This document shows, in pieces, positions 12,601 to 25,000 of a DNA stretch of 64,000 bases. Position numbers and translations under genes: made by a program. Every line of letters starts with the position of its first letter. The stretch's first letter is position 1. The stretch is from Motacilla alba alba (Eukaryota > Chordata > Aves > Passeriformes > Motacillidae): the NCBI RefSeq assembly GCF_015832195.1, contig NC_052028.1, forward strand, positions 11,761,501 through 11,825,500, written 5' to 3'. The notes under the pieces are model-generated. The model ran no database searches, had not been told where the DNA came from, and saw only the letters and a list, made by a program, of their open reading frames with translations.

Positions 12601-14944
12601 GTCCACAGTAGGACCCCAGCACAAGCAGCCCCTGCCTCCCCCTGCTGCCTCCTTCCCCTTTTCCTGCCCCACACCTTTTGACTTCAGTTGGAGCAGCAAA
12701 GGATGCCCGATGGGAGAAAAATAATACCCCAGATCCCTGGCTTCGTGGAGGCAAACAGAGCCCCTTCCCTCTCCTCCCAGGTAGAGCTGCTGAGTCCTGG
12801 ATCAACACAGCAGAGCTGTTGTGGCTGTTGGTGTTGGCCGTGCTGCACGCGAGGCTGCCAGGCCTTTTAACAGGGATAAGCTTACAAATGAGAGCAGGAG
12901 CCTGCGGGAAAGCAGGGCCGGGCTGGGGGCTGGTTAATAATAACAGCCCTTCTGCTCACTGCTTCGATGTGTATTGGATCTACTCCCCAAAAAATGAGAA
13001 ATTAAATGGCCTAATGCTACGTGATGTTCAGTGCCAGCGCTGAGTATCTGCCACGCCAGCAGACACACAGGCAGTGAGACACAGCCAGAGAGACACTTCC
13101 AACCGAGGCTGTTAAGCATATTGCAACAAAATGTTAATGTCACGTCTTCTGCTCGTTGGAGTTCTCAAATCTGTTCTTTCAGCTACCAAATTTAAAAGAC
13201 TGCTTTATATTCCGCAGGCTTAGAGGTGACTTTTTTTCCCCCCAATTAATTAGTTTGAAACGAAAAGGGCTGGGTCACTCTGAGTTCCAGTGATGGAGCT
13301 GTTGGGATACGGGTATATATATACATTTTAATATTTTTCTTTTCACTTCTGAGCTGCTCCTTCTCATCTGGCAGCAAGCTGCCAGAGAGTGAGTCAATAT
13401 TATTTGATGCCTGCCTCATAGCTTAGGGGAAATGATCCGATCACCCCAAGCAAAGCCTCAACAGCAAGCAGCCACATCACAGCCCTCAGGTTTGGCTCTG
13501 CGAGTCCACCCTGGCTGTGGGGCCAAGCAGGAGGCAGGAGTGGGGACACAGCTTTCCAGAAGGGCCAAGGACTAAGCTGGAGGTGCTGGGGAGGGCTGTG
13601 ATTCACCAGGTCAGGCTCCCTTGATCTCGTTCTTCCACCTTGTGCAAAAATCTTTTGAACATAACATGAGAACTGAGTATCATTTATAACCCCTGAAGTC
13701 CCCAAAGGCAATGTGGAGCAGATGTTTCAAAACTAAACACTGCTTTCACCACTGGCAAAATGTCATGGGCTTGGTTTGGCCTCCACAAATGCGGCTGGTG
13801 AAATTAATGAATGTGACTTGGACACCCAGGTCAGGGAGGGCACCTGCCACCAGGCTGGTGGGGAGGCCTGAAGGATCCTCAGTGTACTTGCAAAGCTGGA
13901 GGGAGAAAGCTGCCCAAGCCAGGCCGAGCAGCAGCAGGGCCTGTGCACAAAACAATGCCATGATTCATCCGAGATTGCCATAACCCATCGCATTTCATCA
14001 GGATGCTGTGGCATTTAAAATGGCATTTCCTCCCATCTGCTGTGCATTAGCAGACAAAGAAAAAGGAGGAGGGGGGAGAGAACAGCAAAACAAAGCGGGG
14101 GGGAGAAGAAAACGGGATTCCTGAGTCAGACTGTTCCCAAAGCAGCTCGTTGTCCTTGCGAAGCCCAAGCCCACCGGCTGGGCAGAGGACAGTGGCACTG
14201 GCCACGGACAATCTTGCCCCCAGTGCTTCCTGGCTGCAGCCCAGCACGGTGCCCAGAGGCGGTGAGATCTGCTGTGACTCAAATCCCTGCCGAGCAGCAC
14301 CTGGCAACCCCGTCCACACCCAGAGCTGCCCACCCGGGGCCCCACTGAGCAAATCCCCACAGGCTAATTTCGTCATTTCCTCTGCTTCTCAGCCCTCCTC
14401 AGATTTTCCTCTGCTAAGTACCTCCCTTCCCTGACTCATCTTCCCTTGCAAATAAGAACCCCTTTCTCTGTCCCTTCACTGCTCCCCCTGTGCCTCTCTC
14501 TGCCCATGCTCCCACCTTCTCTCCTCACTGTCCCTCAACACCTTTCATCTCCATCTACCTCTTGCACCTTGTCCTGCCCAATCTCCACCTCCTCCACATT
14601 CCTATGTCTGCTCAGCCCAGGTGGTGCCCCCAGGGCTCTTTGCAGGAGGCAGAGGGCTTGAAGCGCTTTTGACAGGGCACTCCTAGCAGGGAAATTCAGC
14701 TCAGCTTCTGAACTGGGCCATGAAGATCATCCTTCTAAACATTACTTGCACTTTCTCCAATGTTGTGACCCATGAGATACATCAGAATTACTTGTTGGGG
14801 GTCACAAGGGTCCTGTCCCTGGCCACCCATCCCACCCCGCTCTGGAGCCGAGGCAGAAGGAGCATTGTGCCTGCAGCTCACGTTCTGGATGGGATCAGCA
14901 GCTGTGAAACATGTCAGGTGAGGAGCTGCTGCAGCTGAGGAGCA
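9691..14944. other. Gene-less stretch
   Basis: No exon set supported. There are short AT microsatellites near 10870 and 13313. A minus-strand 71-codon frame at 13746-13961 starts with a signal-peptide-like hydrophobic run but has no other support (see findings). Confidence 0.5.
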
Positions 14945-15044
14945 ACCAGAGCACCTTTCCTCTTGTCCCTCCTCCACCAGAGCACCTTTCCTCTTGTCTC
15001 TGTTCCACCAGAGCACCTTTTCTCTTGTCCCTGCTCCACCACCA
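14945..15044. repeat. 31-bp minisatellite, about 3.2 copies
   Basis: The phrase 'accagagcacctttcctctt' begins at 14945 and recurs, with small changes, at 14976 and 15007. A partial fourth copy begins at 15038, so the period is exactly 31 bp. The copies differ by only a few bases. It is non-coding. Confidence 0.85.
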
Positions 15045-17760
15045 CGATGTAAACACCAGCAGCCAGAAGCAGAAACTTCCTTGGGCAAACAGCCTGGGAC
15101 CTTCCCACATCTAGACCCCACACGTGCTGTGTACCACCCTGCCCGTGATCCCTATGGATCACAGTGCCTTCATTCTGCCAGCCCTCAACAGGCATCAGCA
15201 ACCCCACGTGCACCAAACAAAAGGCAAGAGCGTGACAGGAGATGTGTCCCACACTGCTACCACACATGACACGCCAGGGTGGACAAAGACCTGAAGCTTG
15301 GAGAGCGGCAAGTGTCCCTGCAAGCCCAAGGGTCCTGCAGACGTGCCTGGGGGCTGTCAGCTCCTGCTGGGAAAAACGCAGGAAGGACAGAGCTCCCCAG
15401 CCTGCAGGCACACTCCCTGAGCCCAGGCTTGGCTGGGACACAAGCAGTCATTCAGAACGGAATAGGTGTGGACAAGTTTGACCCCAAGAAACAACCAGGG
15501 AGCCTGTGAAAGTGGCAGCAAGCAAAGACCTCAGTTTGAAGGCTGAGGGCAGGGAAGGGCTGTGTGGTTATTAGCAGACGGGGCTGAGCTGGCTCCTCAA
15601 TTACAGCTGTTTTGTCCTGTCTGGACTTCCAACAGCTTCCTCCGATCCCTTCGTGACTCAGTGTCTTGGCATGGGGAACACATACCCGAGAGGTTGGCTT
15701 TTGAAATCCACCAGGGACATTTCACCTTCCTAAAATAAAGAGTGGGCAAAATATTTTCAACATCCTTCCAAAAAATGTGCACACAAAATAAAATACCACT
15801 CCTTAATAAGCGCATGTTGTTGGGTCTCAGCTGGTTTTGGGCTGGGGTAGATTTTCCTGGTTATAATCATGCAGCTGTTTGCTGACTGAATAGCTGTATT
15901 TATTTTTTGACATGTTTACCAACCACCTCAAATACCTTCTCTACCTGTAATTGTGGTGCAGCACACATATTATTTTTTTTCAGATTTCTTCATTCAAGTG
16001 GGTTGTCTTATTCCCAGGCCCTGCGCTGAGGTTTGTGGAGTGCATTCGTGGTTTGAGGGTATGAAGCTTTGGACTCAGGTGACCCTGAACTATGGCAGAC
16101 TGCTGAGGAGATACTTGGTGGGGGCAGGGGGAAAATTGAGTCAATTTTTCAAGCCATTTGGGTGCTCAGTACTCTCCATTTGGGTGCTCAGAACTCTAAA
16201 CTCCTCTATTTGCCTTTCTGAAGCAGTCTCTCGTGAAAGCGTTTCCTCCCATCTGTGCCCATCCATCTTCCTCCCTTCCATGTTTTATTGAAGTTGGTCA
16301 AAGCCAAACCCTTTATGCTTTCTAGAGCATGTGTGCCCCGAGCCACGGGAGAACAGGGGAGGCCTGAAAGAGCAGCAGAGCAGAGGCTCGTTGCATTCCT
16401 GGCACCCAAATGCTGGGCTGCCTTCCCCAGATCCCCTGTACAGAATCGTACCTTGGCACGGATTTCAGAGGGCTCTGGGGAAGCTCGGCTGGCAGAACAC
16501 TTCCAGCCCCACCCTGCAGGGCTGTGCTCTCTCTCCTGCCCTCCCTGACCCGAGGGTCTCCTCGCATTGTCCCACCCCTGCAGGTTAGCAGGATGTGCTG
16601 GCATCTTGATGACTTGCTAATCTGGTCACCTGCCACCCTCCCAGCGCTTAATGTCCCATCCACCCTCTCCCCAGACCTCTCCAAACAGTGCTTTTGCAAT
16701 TCCCAGCACCACACAAGCCTGCATTAATAGTTTGACATTTGTTTCAAGATGTTTGGAGAGTTTTGCTGCCCCAGGAGAGACCCTGAGCCCAGGGCAGCAG
16801 CTCCTCTAATCACCAGGTGCTGGGTTAGTGTTGAGATTTGGGTTTTCTTTTAATAAACAAAGCAAACTGAGCAATTCCTGGAGGTATAAAGCCATTCCAG
16901 ACCATGTCAAAGGAGGTCCAAAGCTGTTCATCCTTATCTCTGCAGCAGACAGAGCTCTTTTTGGGCTCCAGGGGCTCACTCTGCACCCAACTTCACTTTC
17001 AGAGGCCATGAACAGCAGCCTCAGGCTGCCTCTGTCTGCTCAGCCCCATCCACAGCCTCCCCAGGAGACACCCTTCTCTCCTCTCTGCCCTGCGAGGCTT
17101 CATCTGGCTTTTCCTCTCCAGGCAGGGCCACAAACCAGGCCACCAGCTGAGACTTTGTGCCTCAGGTCACCTCAGAACAGCCAGAGCTGCGCTGGGACAG
17201 CTCATGGTCCAGCCACCCCGTCACGGTGTGTGCTGAGGCCACAATCACAGCAGTGACCACTGGAGCAGGGGGAGGTCAGACCCAGAAAGGGCTCTCCAGG
17301 TCTGTGATTCATTTACAGGAGCTGTAAAACTGCCACCTGGACCGTGCCTTTACAGCCTTGGACCATGCTGGTGTCAAAGACGCTTGGTGCAAGAGCCAGC
17401 TGGAGCCAGGCCAGTTTTATATTTAATCCTGCCTAGGAATACAAATGCAGGGTCTGTATTTTGAATGAGCGACAGGCGCACCACGGACATTATTAAACCT
17501 TCCAAAAATAAACCCCTGCCAAAGTGATGGGAGCCAGATTTTTCCTGGAAAGTATCAGCACGGGCGAGGGGAGCTAGCGGGGCAGCCCCTCCCTCACAGC
17601 CCCTCTCCAGCAGCTGCTCTGCATCAGGAGCAGCTTCTTCCCTCTGGCTCTTTGCTTATTTCAGCCCCACAAACGCCTCAAAGTCCACTCAGCACTAAAT
17701 CAGCTCTGAGGATTCGCCTTCAGAGCACTTTGGATGAATCTCACGGAAAGCTGATCTGAA
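15045..17760. other. Gene-less stretch upstream of TCOF1
   Basis: No supported gene. A 22-bp direct duplication ('ccatttgggtgctcag' at 16154 and 16176) is present. The interval 17400-17560 is AT-richer, with runs such as 'ccaaaaataaacc' resembling MEF2/SRF-type sites. This is suggestive only. Confidence 0.45.
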
Positions 17761-18356
17761 ATATGTAGAATTACACATGGCGCTGCCGCAGCAGCCCCGG
17801 GGTGCCGCCCCCGCTGGTGGGCGGCTCGTCCTCCCCCCGCCGCTCTGTGCTCGCCGCCATCTCCTGCCCAGGGCTGTGAGGGGCCCGGCTCCGGCCAGGG
17901 GGTGAGCCCCCCGCTTTCCCTGCTCTCCATCCCCCTCCAGGGCGGTGGAGGCAGCCGCTGTGGGCTGGCCGCCCTTTCCCTGCTCACCCATGCCCTAAAC
18001 AGCGATGCGGGCGCACCGCGAAGGGACCCCCGATCTTTGTGCCCCGTCCCCAGCCGAAGGGGTGGGAGAGAACCTCCTGGAGTGTGAGACACCTCACGGG
18101 GTGCGAGGGAACCTCATGGGAAGAACCCCCCGCCCTTCCGTTCTCCCCATCTCCCACCGGGGCGGCATGAGAGACCCTTGGGGCGATCTCCTCCTTTTTT
18201 CTCCTCTTTCCCCTGGGCCGACCCCCATGAGGTGACAAACCCCCGCCGGGTCCCCCCCACGCCGTGCCCCCGGACACTCCCGGCACTACGTTTCCCATGG
18301 GGCCGCGCGGCGGAAGCGGAAGCGGCGTCTGTCCGGCGCGGCACGCGGGCCGCGCC
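17761..18356 (+). promoter_or_regulatory. TCOF1 CpG-island promoter and 5' UTR
   Basis: GC and CpG content rise sharply from about 17760 and continue past the first exon to about 18900. Just upstream of the start codon lies 'actacgtttcccatgg' (18285-18300), close to the ZNF143/THAP11-type ACTACANNTCCC element of housekeeping promoters. A tandem ETS-like 'ggaagcggaagcgg' follows at about 18312-18325. There is no TATA box at a useful distance. The transcription start is inferred to lie between about 18290 and 18345. The motif assignments are by eye. Confidence 0.6.
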
Positions 18357-19081
18357 ATGGCCGCCGACGGCGGCGGCGGGCGGGAGCTGCTCGCCCTCAT
18401 CCACCAGCACCTGCTCCGCGGCGGCTTCGCGCGGGCCGCCCGGGAGCTGCAGGCGCAGAGCGGGCAGGTAACGGGCGGCCGGGCCCGGGCCGCGGGGGAG
18501 GCAGCGGCGGGAGGGGGGGCCGTCCCGGAGCGCGGGCCTCGGCGCGGCCGCACGTCCTGGTCCCGGTCCCTGTCCCGGTCCCGGTTTCGGTTCGCGCCCT
18601 CACCGACCACCGGGAGTGCCATGTGAGTGTGGGCGCGCCGCGGGCCCGCGGCTCCTCGCGGGTCCGTGCTGGACCCACGTGGGGCCCCGGCACCCAGCGG
18701 GCGCTCCCGGTGCCCGCGGGCCGACCCGGCCCCGAGCCGGCCGGGGAGAAAGCGGCAGCCCGCCCGGTAGAGCCTCCCGTAGCGGGGGGCTGCTGCTCCC
18801 CGGACACGTGCTGCTCCGGAGAAATCTCCAGGGAAACACGCGGCCCTGGGTGCGGCGGGGCGGGGAGTGGGAGGGATCCGCCGGCAGGTGTGTGCAGGAG
18901 CACGGTCCCGCTTTCCCGGGAGGTTTGGATGGGCCCCGCGGCCGCTGCTCCTGTCTGGTGGGCACATCCCGAAACTGGGTCACATTTGGGCCGGTGCTTG
19001 ACTGGTGTTCGCTCTGCTTTCACAGAAATTGCTCCCTTCCCTCTCGACCTCTCTCGAGGACATCTTTACCCACTGGGAAAA
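18357..19081 (+). other. TCOF1: TCOF1 exons 1-2: LisH motif
   Basis: Exon 1 (18357-18467, 37 codons, ends in phase 0 at CAG|GTAACG) and exon 2 (19026-19081) together encode ELLALIHQHLLRGGF, a short alanine/arginine helix, then SLEDIFTHWEK. This is the LisH dimerisation motif with the 'L-I-x-x-(Y/H)-L' pattern, the same architecture as the N-terminus of mammalian treacle and of Nopp140. Exon 2 ends in phase 2 (AA|GTAAGT). Confidence 0.9.
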
Positions 19082-22000
19082 GTAAGTCACAGGAGGGAAT
19101 GAGTATCACATAGATTCCAGACTGTGCTGACGTCTAGGCTGCATGGCATGTGTCATTTTTATTTGTTGGAATTCCATGTTGTCAAAGGATTTCATGTGAT
19201 AACTGTGCTCAGTAGAATTTTCTCCTAACCTCTGGTTTCACAGCAATTCATTTCAGATGTTCAGGATTGCGCTGGTTTAAAATTTCCTGACCTTGGAGAT
19301 AAGTTGTTACTTTAGTTTTGAGCAGCTGATGCTGTTTGTGCTGGTTGATGCTGGAGTGTTGTGGAGCTCAGAGTCATGCTTTACTCTAAGAAGTCTGTTC
19401 CCCAGTTCTGTTTCACTTTCTTTTTAAAGCCACGTGCTTTGCCGGATTATTGACCCAAGAACAAAGGAGTTGAGCAGGTGTTGAAATGCCAAAGCTCTTA
19501 CACGGACTCAAACCTTGGCATAGATCACAGATGATCTGTCTCAGAGGAAGTCTCTTGGTTTCAGCCTGTCCTTTCAAGTCCTTACATGTTCCAAACACCT
19601 TCCTGCATCGTTATCCCCCATTTGAAGGTCTGCAGGAGGGAGCCTTTCCATCTGTGATGTTTGCACCCACCCTGTGCTTTGGTTGGGTGTTGAGTGCAGC
19701 CCTGCAGAGGCCTGTGGCAGCCTCAGTGCTGGGTTGTCTGGGAATCTGTGGGGTCTGGAGCTCTGGAGTGAGGATCTCCTTAGCATGGCCATGCCAGCAG
19801 CCTTGGGAAGAGTTTTTTCCAAGGTGTTTTCTGCTCAGTGCCTTCTGCCTTGCTCTTGTCCTCCACACCTGAGCAGGAGAAAGGCTGGATCTAGATGATG
19901 ATGCAGCAGCCTAGGAATGGGTTTGCAGTTCCTCCCTCTTGCAGATGGTTGCTCTCATGGGTGCTGATGGTGACCTTCCCACAGGCTGGTTATCCTGCCT
20001 GCTGCAGCAAACCCTCCCAGACACTGTTGCTTTTAAACTTGAGGGGCAACAGGGCATTTGCATCGGATCTAATTCCTCCTTCTTCAGCATCACCCTTCTG
20101 TTCTGGTCCTGCCCCACAAAGACATCTGCCATTCCTGGTCTGCCTGCCTGGGAGTCAAAATGAGGGATGTGTTGGCCACTATCTTTATCCTGGAGTGCTC
20201 CTGTGAGTGAGCTGTCTTTATCACATCCTGTTGCTCATAGGCTCTTAGCCCAGAGATGTCCTTCCTTAGTCTACCCTGTGGCTCTTGCCCTTCTCACCAA
20301 GGCCACCCCTGGTGTTCTCCAGAAACTCTTCCAGACTGAGGCTAAAGCTGAGACTTGCAGTTCCAGAAGAGACCTCCCATCAGAGCTGCATTTACACTTG
20401 GAGGATGCAGAGAGGGGGGTGGAAGGGTGCCTGGGGGCTGGGGAAAGCTGGAGCAGCTCAGCCCTAGGAGCAGCCTGAGCCACGCAGGTCTCAGATGTTC
20501 CAGAATGCCACAGGGCCAGTGCTAGCAGACACCATTTCTTCCCCTCACAGGGTATCCCCGAGCTCCTGGTCGCTCACAACAAATTCTCACATCAGTCTGT
20601 GCTGTGCCATCAGCTGCCACTGGATCAGGATGGTGTTGCAGGATCAGAGCTGCCTGTGTGGGCTGCCCTGTTGCTTTATTAAAAGGATTATTGGAGTAGT
20701 TAAGGACTTTGTAAGAGCAAACGTGCCTTTGGCTTAGACTGTTTGCACAAAACTTGGTGTTACAGCTGTGCTGCCAGAATACTCTGACACCAAGCACAGT
20801 CTTTACTCATCAAATTGTTAAACTAATCTTGTTTTTAAAACAGATGAACAAATAAAATGGGCTAAACTGGCCCAGAAGTGAGGATATTTGCTTCTGATAA
20901 CTCTGTGTCCCAGGGCTTGGAAGCATTGCATGTGTGAATCACACCAGCATGTTCCCAGTGTTACCCTTGTAATAAGGCAAATGTATTGTCTTTAATTCTC
21001 AAATGAAAGCATGGGTAACTTCAGCCACATCATCCCTTCTGGTACAGGTGGGATTTAGAGCCTGGAGAAATCTTTCTCCAGCTTAATGTTTTAACCCAGT
21101 TGAGCAGCTTAAGTGTTTAATACTTATGTGGCTTCTTCCTCCTCTTTTTCTAACACATCTTGTGTAGGTCCAGCCACTTCATTTCTTAAACCTCTCTGCA
21201 ACCTGACTTTCCAAGTTCAAATGGCTTTTGTACCCTTTAGATTGGCTTCTCCTGGCCCTGTGGAATACCAGGACCTGGTATTTTGGGGATATCTGCCCTA
21301 ACCCTGAGGCTACACTTACTCTGAGGCTGTGGCTGTAGCCCCTGGAGAAGGAATTTGTTCTGCAGGATGCCTTCTATCGAGCACCAGCCTGCCTGTGTAT
21401 GTTTTTATTTCTCTGCTAAAGTAAGAAGGAGTCTGCCTAGGGCACAGAAAAATCATCTAGGCTCAGTATTTCTCCTGAGTGTTGCAGGAATATGTTGCTC
21501 TTGGAAGTTTACTGAGGACTGGAGATGTCCCTTGGAGGTTAAAGAAGTATTTCCCACCCCCTTAGAAATTCCTCTGTAGGGAAATTCCTCTGTAGGGAAA
21601 TTACACTGCCTATTCTTAGGCTGGAGCCTGATCTGAGAGTAAATGAATAATTATATTCTAATTTGTTCAAGATATTTTTCCCCATTTTGACACCCATTGT
21701 CTTCCCTCAGAACTCCACCAAATTGCAAGAGAAGAAATGTGAGTGATGAGGAGGCAGCAATCCCAGAAAAGATCAGAGTTCCTGATCCCGTGAGCAGCTC
21801 TGAGAGCTCAGAGAAGGAAGAGGATGAGAAAGAGAAGGCAAAAGCTTCAAATGGTAGGAGCCTTTTATCTCCCTGGAGTTGACAGAGTAGGACTGGAGAC
21901 TTGTGTAGGAGCAGCCCAGCTTGCTTGGCTGGAGAAAATGCTTGTAAAGTGATGGCTATTTGTTTGTGCTCATAGAAAAATAGGACAACTAATTTAGCAC

Positions 22001-25000
22001 CCCCTTCTCATGTGGAGTTTCTGAGGAGCACAGATGTCTGGTGAAGCTAGAAAAAACCTGTTATGATTCACTGGGGAGGGATGGGTGTTGCTGCTCAGAT
22101 GAAGCTTTGGAAACCTCTTTCTGCCCACTGTGGAGCACCTTCTAGTTGGTCCCAGGTGTGTGTTGGGCCAGTAAAGGCAGGCCTGTTTTGTGGGTCAGGG
22201 AACTTCTTTTTAGTGGGTCTGGAAGGCCAGTGCCGTCTGTCTGAGGTGGGGATAGATCTCGCATGCAGCTGATGTGGGAGGTGTTGGCTTGCAGAGTCTA
22301 ACAAAAACTTGTGTCTGATGTATTTTGGCAGATCAGTCTGATCTGCTGTAGACCAGCCTCTAGAAAAGTGCAGATCTTGACAGATTCCCTGTCTTGGTGG
22401 CTTGGACAGGGATGGGGTGGAGGATCAAAGTACTTACCTGTCACGGGGACAGCAGTGGTGATGGTCTTGGGTCAGGTGTGCAGATGGGACCCTGCCCTGC
22501 TGCTGGGGCCCTCCTGCAAACCAGAGACCGTGCTGGTGTGAGACACACACTCACACAGCTGCTCTGTGGCTCTCTCCTGTGCAGCAGCCAGCCTTTCTCT
22601 GGCCACGAACTCGGTAGTGAATATAGAAAGCAGTGAGGAAGATGAGTCCTCGTCAGAAGAGGAGGATCTGGCTGGGAAAGGTGCAGTGACGGTAAGGCAA
22701 TGCTCCTGGCTTTGAAGGCTGGTGGTACTCTGAGGCCAGGACTGTCCCAGACTCCTCAGCATGTGTAGAATTGTGTCCTGGGGTGGAAATCATGTTTAAA
22801 TGACCCTCATATGCTGCCATAAGCGTTTCCTTAGATATCTGTCCCCCAAACGCTGCCTTGAAGAGCTCTATGGCTTACCTTGCTGCCACATTGCTGTTGC
22901 AGGTACATTCCCCAGTTTAGTTCCCCATCTGTGTGTAGCCTTCTAAGTTCCTTTATTTCCCATAGGTGACAGCAGCTGTGGTGGGTGGCAAAGCTTCCAA
23001 CTCCCTGCATTCTCCTCCCAAGCCCACTGCCCCAGCGGGCAGAGCAGAGGGGCTCTCTGCTGCTGACAGAACTGTGCTTTCTAACAAGCAGCAGCCCAAT
23101 GCTCTGGCTGCAGCTCCAGCCCCAGGCAAGGACCAGAAACTGCCTGGTCCTGGGAAGCCTGGACATGCCACAGCAGCTGTGGTCAAAGCAGGACAAAGCA
23201 AAGCACCAGTAACGACCAAAGCTCCAGAAAGTTCCAGCAGCAGCAGCAGCTCCTCGTCCGAGAGCGAGGAGGAAGAGGAGACGCCAGCTGTGAAGGCCCC
23301 AGCTCCCAGAGCAGGTAAGGAGCTTGCAGGGTGGTGTAGATGTGTGTGAGCTCCAGCTCTGCTGCAGATTGGATCAGAGACGTGCCTTCAGCATGTTCCT
23401 TTCAGCTCCCTTGCTGGAAAGCTCAGAGTGATGCTTGTTCCTTGGGGAGGCTGCTAGAACATTGCAAAGCAGCCAGCTCTGGAGCTCCGTGGGATGAATC
23501 CAGCGTGCTTGCTCCCATTTCAAGTAGCAGATCCTGTGCTAAGATGTCTGGCAGCACCCAGCACATACCCAGGGGTTGGGGCTAACAGTGTAGCATGTCC
23601 GGAGGAGGTGCAGTACTAATGCTGCTGATACTTTTAGCTTTATGGAAAGGCCCTCCAGTGTTTTCTCTTTATTCTCAATTGCAAAGTGATTCGTTTTGGG
23701 GTTTGAAGTCTTCAGGGAAATCTTTAAATGCTTTGAAGTGTGTCTCTGTGTGTTGGAGGAGGAGGGTGAGAAATAGATCATTGAAGTTCTGGAAATGATG
23801 CTGCTCATGGCTGTTATCCAGGCAAGGCCCAGCCAGGCTGGGTGCCCCTCCAAGGAGCTGTACGTGGCTGGGCAGCACCCCGTAGAGTCAGAGGGGGGCC
23901 AGGGAGCATTTCCCATCTCTGCCTGCACTCGGGGAGAGGTGGGTCAGCATTTGTCTGTTCCCAGCAGGCTATTGATGCTTTCAGCTAGGCTAGGTCCTCT
24001 TCCCTGCAAATCCCCTTAGCCCTCTCTTTGGCTTGTTTTGCTTCCCTGACTTCAAAAGCCACATTAGCATCACACTCTGGGGGCTCAGGGCAGGCAGCAG
24101 CTGTGACATCTCCCCGCTTGTGTTTCAGAGCCGGCAGCTGGGGCTGAGAGCAGCAGTGAGGAATCAAGTGAGGACACATCCTCTGAGGAAGAGCTGGTGA
24201 TTCCACCCATCCAGGTAACCTCTCCAGCATGGATTCTTTGTCCCTAGGAAATCACTTCCCTTCTTTTGAAGAGAGGAAATGCTGCAGTGTTGTATTCTGA
24301 CAGCATCCCTTACCTTGGGTGTGTGAGATCCCCAAACCCAAGACCAGAGCACATGCTGTGTGGCTGAGATCCCCCCTAAACCCTGCCGACATCAACCATT
24401 CTCCTCCAGTTTTTTCTAGTGCCTGAAGCTGAGGGAGATCCTTGGATCTGTAGGAGGTGATTAGTATGCAATTTGATGGATATAGTCAGGCAGTCCATGG
24501 AGAAAGTGACTTGCTTCAGATATGCCACAGCTCATGGGTCTGAAAAAGCCTGTCCTGATTGAAATTAGCAAGGTAGCTTGCTTTAAAACAGATTCCATGC
24601 AGTTAGAGCTTTCAAGTATTTTCTTCCAAGGTGTTACCTGCTTCTCCTGTTCCCTCTTGTTTCTCCTGTTCCCTTTTGTTCCCAGGCCAAGCCAGCTGTG
24701 AAAACAGTGCGGGCTAGTGCAGCACCTGTGAAAAGTGTAGCTGCTGCTCCAGGGTCCCTGAAGAAGAATGCAGTGAAGCAAACAGGACAGGCAGCAAGCC
24801 AGGCCAAATCTGCATCCCCAGCAGCTCCTGGGGCTGCACAGCCCAGTGACACATCAGAGAGCAGCAGCTCCTCAGACAGTGAAGATGAAGAACGTCCATT
24901 GGTAACCCAGGTGTGTGTCTCTGAGATTCTCCCTCTCCTTGCATGCCTCTCAGGGCTAGGAACTGCAGCGAAAAGAAAATTTTGTAAATGCAAGTAGTGT

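Noticed and set aside
15810..15960. Possible avian ERV LTR ('tctcagctggttttgggctg...')
   Set aside because: Only a loose resemblance to avian LTR wording; no terminal TG/CA pair, duplication or polyA signal could be placed.
17984..18967. 327-codon minus-strand frame over the TCOF1 promoter
   Set aside because: It is antisense to the CpG island and exon 1, with low-complexity Arg/Pro/Ala sequence (including an RDRDRDRD run that comes from a short 'tcccgg' repeat).
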